Assembly (NCBI GenBank): GCA_903829015.1
Contig: CAIKOJ010000126.1
Span: forward strand, 1 to 37,717
Direction of reading: 5' to 3'
DNA: 37,717 bases
DNA from: an uncultured Bacteroidota bacterium
GTDB lineage: Bacteria > Bacteroidota > Bacteroidia > Chitinophagales > Chitinophagaceae
How positions within the stretch are numbered: the first letter of the stretch is position 1; the number at the start of each line of letters is the position of its first letter. Below are positions 32,841-37,717 of the stretch, in pieces. The position numbers and the translations under genes are program-made. The notes under the pieces were generated by a model that worked only from the letters and a program-made list of their open reading frames with translations, ran no database searches and was not told where the DNA came from.

Positions 32841-35507
32841 ATGCGAATAAAGCAGTTGAGTAATATTAAAATATTGAGAGCAGGGCTTTTGTTAGTAGCC
32901 CTGTTCTTTTCTTTTTCTGTATTTTCTCAACAGCAATACGAACTCAGTTCGGGTTGGAAATGCAAGAGTATTCAGCAATTGCCCGCAAAAGAAACGGGTG
33001 AGCACATCTCATCAATTTCCTATTCACTTAAGGAATGGATGCCAGCAGTGGTGCCGGGTACGGTGCTGACAACTTTGTTGCATAACAAACTTATCCCTGA
33101 TCCATTCTATGGGTTGAATAACAAGCTGATACCTGATATTTACGAGACGGGCAGAGATCGATATACCTACTGGTTTGTAAATGATTTTTCAGAACCATTG
33201 CCTGCTAAAGGTGAAAAAGTGTGGTTACATTTCAGGGGGATCAACTACAGCTGCAATGTATATCTAAACGGATATAAACTCAATTCGCAGCCAGATAAAG
33301 GAATGTATCTCAGGCAGAGTTATGAGATTACCCCTTATTTATCAAAGGACGGAAAGAACAGGCTTGCGGTAATTGTTTATCCGCCTGATCCGGTGGGGAA
33401 TCCTAACGGAGGGCAGGGTGGCGACGGCGTTATTGCACACAGCATTACCAATCAATACACTGCAGGCTGGGACTGGATACAACCTATACACGACCGGAAT
33501 ACAGGAATTTGGGACAAGGTTTTTATCAAGAAAACGAAGCAGGCACACGTTGAAAATACACACATAGTAACACTGGTGCCCGGCAGGCGAACGCCGGATG
33601 GCAAGCAGGCTCCAGCCACACTGAAGGTAACCACGGAAGTTGAAAACCCGGATAGCGCAGCAACTGTTGATGGGACAGTGGTATTTGAAGTGAATGGTAA
33701 GTCTAGCTCTGTCAAACTCAGTGTAGCCCCTTTGAACTCTGAGTTTTTAGAGTTTCCCCCAATGTCAATAGAAGACCCAAAGTTGTGGTGGCCAAACGGC
33801 GTAGGGGATCAGCCGCTGTACCATATGAAGGTGAAATTTCTGATCAATGGTAAGCAGGTGTCTGATGAAGAGGATATTACTTTTGGTATCAGGGAAATAA
33901 GGACGGCATGGAACACCCACACCAACAGCAGGGAGGTAAGTGTGAACGGCCAAAAGATATTTATTAAGGGCGGCAACTGGATAGTGAGTGACGCTATGCT
34001 GCGGTTGTCGAAAGAACGGTATGAAGCTGAGGTGCGCTATCACAAGGATATGAACCTGAATCTGATAAGGGTTTGGGGTGGCGGGATCACTGAAAGACCT
34101 GAATTTTATGATGCTTGTGACAAATATGGGATATTGGTTTTTCAGGATTTCTGGGTATCTGGGGATTGTAACGGACGTTGGTTTGACCCGTTGAAAAAGG
34201 AAGATACACTTGCCCGAAGAAACTACCCGGACGATCATGCATTGTTCATAGAGTCGCTGGAAGATCAGATCAAAATGTTGCGCAACCATCCGTCACTGGC
34301 TATCTGGTGCGGTGGTAATGAGATTCGCCCTCCGGCAGATATTTTGAAGCCGTTGCGCGATTCTTTGCTGCCCAAACTGGATGGTACCCGTTTTTTCTTC
34401 GAGTACTCCAACGACGACAGTATGTCGTTGCACAGCGCTGACGGGCCCTATACAATACAGCCAGACAGGTATTTCTGGGAGCATAGGTCTTTTCCGTTTA
34501 ATTCAGAGATTGGGTCGGTTGGGGTAGGAGACAGGGAGTCTATTGAGCGTTTTATACCCAAGGAGCATTTGGTTGTACCCAGGTATGATCAGTTGAAAAA
34601 GAAGTGGATTGTAGACTCTGTATGGCAGTATCATAAGTATAGTGGTTATGATTCTTCAGTTGTAGCATATGGGCACCCAACGGATATTAAGGATTTTGGG
34701 ATGAAGGCGCAACTGGTGAACTACAACCAATACAGAGCGTTGATAGAATCGTTCAGTGCGCATATGTGGGACTGGTATACCGGTGTGATCATCTGGAAAA
34801 CGCAGAACCCATGGACCGCAATGGTTGGGCAGATGTATGATGTGTACCTTGATCCGAATGCGTGTTTGTATGGATTGCAGGAGGGGAGCAAGTCTTTACA
34901 TGCGGTGTATGATCCTGTAAAGAAGCATATTATTTTAGTGAACAATGGATTCAAGAAAGCAGAAGGGTTGAAAATTGTGACTTCAGTAATTGATTTCAAA
35001 GGGAAGCAAACAGTTGTGAATGAATCTGATGCAAATATTGGTGCGAACAAGTCGGTGATAGTATGGAAAGCAAATAATTCGCTTGATTCGGAGTTTAAGC
35101 GTGAGGGCGGATTCCTTAATTTATCTGTGACAGATAAAGTTACTGGCAGGGAAACAGATGATAACCTGTACTGGATGCCCGATGCTGCGGGAAACTACTC
35201 AGGACTTAAGAAAATGCCGGAAGCGAATGTACAGGTAAAGGCAAAAAAGAGAAGTCTGGGCAAAATCGACGTGACCATCAGTAATCCGGCGAATGGGCCA
35301 ATTGCATTTTTTATACGAGCTTCGCTGATAGATTCCAATACTTACGAACATATATTACCTGCTTTCTGCAATAATAACTATATTTCGGTGCTGCCGGGGA
35401 AGACTAAAGTGGTGCATATAGAATTTACACCATTGAAAGGACAGGCTCCGATTATAGATGTAGAAGGATGGAATGTGGAAGAACAATTTATTGAACCAGA
35501 AGAATAA
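32841..35507 (+). CDS. Glycoside hydrolase family 2 (beta-mannosidase / exo-glucosaminidase type)
   Basis: The frame opens at GTG 32790; the ATG at 32841 starts a plausible signal peptide (ILRAGLLLVALFFSFSVFS-Q), giving 888 residues. A retaining exo-glycosidase with the GH2 order: jelly-roll sugar-binding domain (WLHFRGINYSCNVYLNG), Ig-like domain (KLWWPNGVGDQPLY), then a TIM barrel with NLIRVWGGG, acid/base E494 in GGNEIRPP and probable nucleophile E556 in NSEIG. The NE and SEIG contexts resemble the endo-/exo-beta-mannosidase and exo-beta-D-glucosaminidase branch rather than beta-galactosidases (LacZ). The neighbouring GH20 favours amino-sugar or N-glycan substrates. Stop and GH20 start are 4 bp apart, so the two form one operon. 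Periplasmic or surface. No clear promoter found. Confidence 0.88.
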   Translation: MRIKQLSNIKILRAGLLLVALFFSFSVFSQQQYELSSGWKCKSIQQLPAKETGEHISSISYSLKEWMPAVVPGTVLTTLLHNKLIPDPFYGLNNKLIPDIYETGRDRYTYWFVNDFSEPLPAKGEKVWLHFRGINYSCNVYLNGYKLNSQPDKGMYLRQSYEITPYLSKDGKNRLAVIVYPPDPVGNPNGGQGGDGVIAHSITNQYTAGWDWIQPIHDRNTGIWDKVFIKKTKQAHVENTHIVTLVPGRRTPDGKQAPATLKVTTEVENPDSAATVDGTVVFEVNGKSSSVKLSVAPLNSEFLEFPPMSIEDPKLWWPNGVGDQPLYHMKVKFLINGKQVSDEEDITFGIREIRTAWNTHTNSREVSVNGQKIFIKGGNWIVSDAMLRLSKERYEAEVRYHKDMNLNLIRVWGGGITERPEFYDACDKYGILVFQDFWVSGDCNGRWFDPLKKEDTLARRNYPDDHALFIESLEDQIKMLRNHPSLAIWCGGNEIRPPADILKPLRDSLLPKLDGTRFFFEYSNDDSMSLHSADGPYTIQPDRYFWEHRSFPFNSEIGSVGVGDRESIERFIPKEHLVVPRYDQLKKKWIVDSVWQYHKYSGYDSSVVAYGHPTDIKDFGMKAQLVNYNQYRALIESFSAHMWDWYTGVIIWKTQNPWTAMVGQMYDVYLDPNACLYGLQEGSKSLHAVYDPVKKHIILVNNGFKKAEGLKIVTSVIDFKGKQTVVNESDANIGANKSVIVWKANNSLDSEFKREGGFLNLSVTDKVTGRETDDNLYWMPDAAGNYSGLKKMPEANVQVKAKKRSLGKIDVTISNPANGPIAFFIRASLIDSNTYEHILPAFCNNNYISVLPGKTKVVHIEFTPLKGQAPIIDVEGWNVEEQFIEPEE

Positions 35508-35511
35508 CGAT

Positions 35512-37365
35512 ATGAAGCGAATCATTTTAATTTTATTGGTGGCTTTTGCGGCACCGGTTTTTGCGCAGTCAGATGCGAACATGGGAATCATCCCGGCACC
35601 AGTATCTGTGAAGAAATACAAAGGCAATTTTAAGCTCACATCGGAGACGATCATTATGACCGACTCGCCTAACCACAGAGCAGTAAAGTACTTTGCTGAG
35701 TATCTGAAGAAAAGCGGCATGGGCAACAGTATCACTGATATGACCATGCTGGATGAGCGGCACAGAGCACTCAAGAATGTGATCGTTCTTTCGCTGAATT
35801 TCAAAGGTGATCTGCCATCTGAAGGATATGAACTGGATATCAACGAAGATAAGATAGTGCTTAATGGGCGGTATGCAGGCCTGTTTTATGGCGTGCAATC
35901 CATTATACAACTGATAAAGCCGGTGAATGCAGGGAATGCACTGATACCTTGTTCCTATATAAAGGACTACCCGAGGTTCAGTTATCGTGGTATGCACCTC
36001 GATGTATCTCGCCACTTCTTTGATGTAGACTATGTGAAACGCTATATCGATATCATGTCGTTTTACAAACTCAACCATTTTCACTGGCACCTGACGGATG
36101 ACCAAGGATGGCGAATAGAAATTAAAAAATATCCGAAGCTTACTGAAATAGGCAGTAAGAGAGCGCAAACCAAGATCGGAAGCCAGTCGAAGGGCGACCC
36201 CGATCTGTATGACAATACACCTTATGAAGGGTTTTATACACAGGAGCAGATAAAAGACATAGTTGCTTATGCCGAAGCCAGATTTATAACAGTTATACCT
36301 GAAATTGAGATGCCCGGCCATTCTATGGCGGCAATAGCATCTTATCCAGAATTGAGCTGCGACCCAACAAAGGCATACAAAGTAGGTGATCACTGGGGTG
36401 AGTTTAAGGACGTTTACTGCCCGTCGGAAGAGACTTTTAAGATGTTGGGTGAGATACTGAACGAGGTTTTTGAACTGTTCCCCGGCAAATATGTTCACAT
36501 AGGTGGAGATGAAGTGCCTAAAGATGCGTGGAAAGCCTCTGAATTTTGTAAGCAACTCATAACTGACCGAAATCTTAAAGATGCGGAAGGCTTACAGAGT
36601 TACTTTATTTCCAGAATGGAGCATTATATCAATTCCCAGCACCACAGCATTATTGGTTGGGACGAAATATTGGAAGGAGGACTAGCACCCAATGCAACTG
36701 TAATGAGTTGGAGGGGTGAAAAAGGCGGAATCAGTGCTGCGCAGCAAGGGCATGATGTGATCATGACGCCGGGCAGCGGCGGGTTGTATTTTGATCATGC
36801 ACAATCGAAATCGGCGCAGGAGCCTCTGGCGATAGGAGGGAATGCACCATTGTCGAAGACATATGCCTACGATCCGGTACCAGCAGTATTGAGTAAGGAT
36901 GAACAAAAACATGTGATTGGTGTGCAAGCTAACCTGTGGACAGAATACATTGCAACAAATTCTAAAGCTGATTATATGTTGTTGCCAAGGATGCTGGCAC
37001 TTTCGGAAGTGGCCTGGACACCCGGCAAAAACAAGGACTTCAGGAATTTCTCGGAAGATCGCCTGCCAAGACATCTTGCTCGCATAGAGACAAAAGGTTA
37101 CAATTTCCGCGTGCCGGTGGCTATAGGCGCCAGTGACACAACGCTCACCGGAGCTAAATTTACTATGGAACTAGCTCCATCTGTAGAAGGTGCGAAAATT
37201 TATTATACGATTGATGGGTATTCGCCTCGTGAAACAGACCTAGTTTATACTGAGCCAGTGAAGGTAACTGTGCCGCAGGGTAAGGAGATTGAATTTAAGA
37301 CCATTGTTATCACTCCTGCGGGCAAAAGAAGCAATGTTACCACCACGAAACTATCGAATAAGTAA
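35512..37365 (+). CDS. Glycoside hydrolase family 20 beta-N-acetylhexosaminidase
   Basis: The frame opens at 35473, but the ATG at 35512 starts the signal peptide (MKRIILILLVAFAAPVFA-Q), giving 617 residues. It removes terminal beta-GlcNAc/GalNAc by substrate-assisted catalysis. The N-terminal GH20b domain (GIIPAPVSVKKYKGNF ... LPSEGYELDI) precedes the TIM barrel with RGMHLDVSRHFF, HFHWHLTDDQGWRIEIK, IPEIEMPGHS and the catalytic pair D333-E334 in HIGGDEVPK; W and Y residues of the sugar pocket follow (WDEILEGG, QANLWTEY). The C-terminus (AKIYYTIDGYSPRE) is the small fn3-like domain found at the end of chitobiases. Second gene of the GH2-GH20 operon. Likely roles are degradation of chitin-derived, peptidoglycan or N-glycan sugars. 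Confidence 0.95.
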   Translation: MKRIILILLVAFAAPVFAQSDANMGIIPAPVSVKKYKGNFKLTSETIIMTDSPNHRAVKYFAEYLKKSGMGNSITDMTMLDERHRALKNVIVLSLNFKGDLPSEGYELDINEDKIVLNGRYAGLFYGVQSIIQLIKPVNAGNALIPCSYIKDYPRFSYRGMHLDVSRHFFDVDYVKRYIDIMSFYKLNHFHWHLTDDQGWRIEIKKYPKLTEIGSKRAQTKIGSQSKGDPDLYDNTPYEGFYTQEQIKDIVAYAEARFITVIPEIEMPGHSMAAIASYPELSCDPTKAYKVGDHWGEFKDVYCPSEETFKMLGEILNEVFELFPGKYVHIGGDEVPKDAWKASEFCKQLITDRNLKDAEGLQSYFISRMEHYINSQHHSIIGWDEILEGGLAPNATVMSWRGEKGGISAAQQGHDVIMTPGSGGLYFDHAQSKSAQEPLAIGGNAPLSKTYAYDPVPAVLSKDEQKHVIGVQANLWTEYIATNSKADYMLLPRMLALSEVAWTPGKNKDFRNFSEDRLPRHLARIETKGYNFRVPVAIGASDTTLTGAKFTMELAPSVEGAKIYYTIDGYSPRETDLVYTEPVKVTVPQGKEIEFKTIVITPAGKRSNVTTTKLSNK

Positions 37366-37384
37366 GTGGGTGGGGTAGCTCTAA

Positions 37385-37468
37385 ACCGTTATTAATGGTA
37401 CGTTCTATCGTTTTTTAACGGTGCCTGTTTACCGTTGATAAAGGTTTAAAATACCGTTAAACGGCGGT
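37385..37468. promoter_or_regulatory. Cluster of ACCGTT/AACGGY hexamers, candidate operator
   Basis: ACCGTT at 37385-37390, 37431-37436 and 37453-37458; AACGGT at 37417-37422; AACGGC(GGT) at 37460-37468. CCGTT-A-AACGG (37454-37464) is a perfect palindrome, and ACCGTTA-T-TAATGGT (37385-37399) is a near-perfect one. Confidence 0.55.
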
Positions 37469-37490
37469 GAAAAAATCCGGCAACGCGGCC

Positions 37491-37498
37491 TAAGTTTG
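37491..37498 (+). promoter_or_regulatory. -7 box for a gene beyond the right edge
   Basis: TAAGTTTG, an exact TAnnTTTG. No TTG at the usual spacing, which suits a promoter that depends on an activator bound to the hexamer cluster upstream. Confidence 0.5.
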
Positions 37499-37717
37499 CA
37501 TCGATGTTAGTTTAAATACTAAGGACACAACATAGTTAGATTGTTTAATGGATTTTTGGGTAAGATCTGTTTCATTGTCTACTTGTTGTGTTCTTTTTTT
37601 ATGCCATTTCTTGTTGGTTTTTCGATGCGGAAATAAAGTCCAAATTCAGTTCGAATTAGGTTAGATATAGGAATATTAATGCAATTTTCTATCTACCTTA
37701 TTATTTTGCCATATTCT

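Larger units (their letters stand above)
37366..37717. other. 352-bp gap at the right edge: hexamer cluster, -7 box, AT-rich leader
   Basis: No gene. After GH20 comes a cluster of ACCGTT/AACGGY hexamers (37385-37468), then a perfect TAAGTTTG box, then at least 220 bp of AT-rich sequence without an open frame of note. The gene it serves lies outside the window. No classical terminator for the GH2-GH20 operon is seen; AACGGT(8 nt)ACCGTT at 37417-37436 could fold, but no T-run follows. Confidence 0.5.

Noticed and set aside
35569..36555. 328-codon minus-strand frame inside GH20
   Set aside because: It lies antisense to a well-conserved catalytic domain, and its composition is not that of a real protein.

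Overview
The window looks like chromosomal DNA of a Bacteroidota bacterium, probably of the Chitinophagaceae/Chitinophagales group. Three large secreted proteins end in type IX secretion (T9SS) sorting domains. Promoter-like sites follow the Bacteroidota pattern TTG-N17..23-TAnnTTTG rather than -35/-10 boxes, and starts lack clear Shine-Dalgarno sequences. The E1 alpha-beta fusion, the Cys-type lipoproteins and the GH2/GH20 pair also fit. No phage, IS element, CRISPR array, rRNA or secretion-machinery gene was seen, so this is mostly ordinary chromosome with a secretome bias. The lineage is inferred from gene families, not from a search.

Layout. 1-2.7 kb: SOUL-family protein, a 550-bp stretch with a nested hairpin and doubtful small ORFs, an HU protein, tRNA-Gln(CTG) with its own promoter and terminator plus a decayed 5' half-copy, and a DUF1761 membrane protein. 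2.8-9 kb: PIG-L/LmbE deacetylase, a T9SS protein with seven SBBP repeats, and a YD-repeat lipoprotein. 9-17 kb: housekeeping genes, namely prfC, a small exported protein, the E1 alpha/beta 2-oxoacid dehydrogenase fusion, an NADP-binding F420-reductase-like protein, and an M1 aminopeptidase lipoprotein. 17-24.2 kb: envelope genes, namely a GT-C type membrane glycosyltransferase, a T9SS protein, an L,D-transpeptidase, a small membrane protein, and an overlapping GT4-GT2 pair. 24.3-32.7 kb: one giant gene (about 2,780 residues) with 26 Cys-paired BIG2-like repeats in two arrays. 32.8-37.4 kb: a two-gene operon for a GH2 and a GH20 exo-glycosidase. The last 350 bp hold a hexamer cluster in front of a -7 box for a gene outside the window.

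How it fits together. The window serves the cell envelope and exterior: T9SS cargo, lipoproteins, peptidoglycan cross-linking, surface glycan synthesis, and degradation of amino-sugar or N-glycan-like polymers (GH2, GH20, possibly PIG-L). The most notable items are the giant two-array repeat protein, the tRNA-Gln half-copy whose 3' half alone has decayed, heptad (NNNNAGT) repeats at two gene starts, the ACCGTT cluster at the right end, and the nested hairpin at 667-738. I did not find a convincing new multi-gene defence or mobile system.
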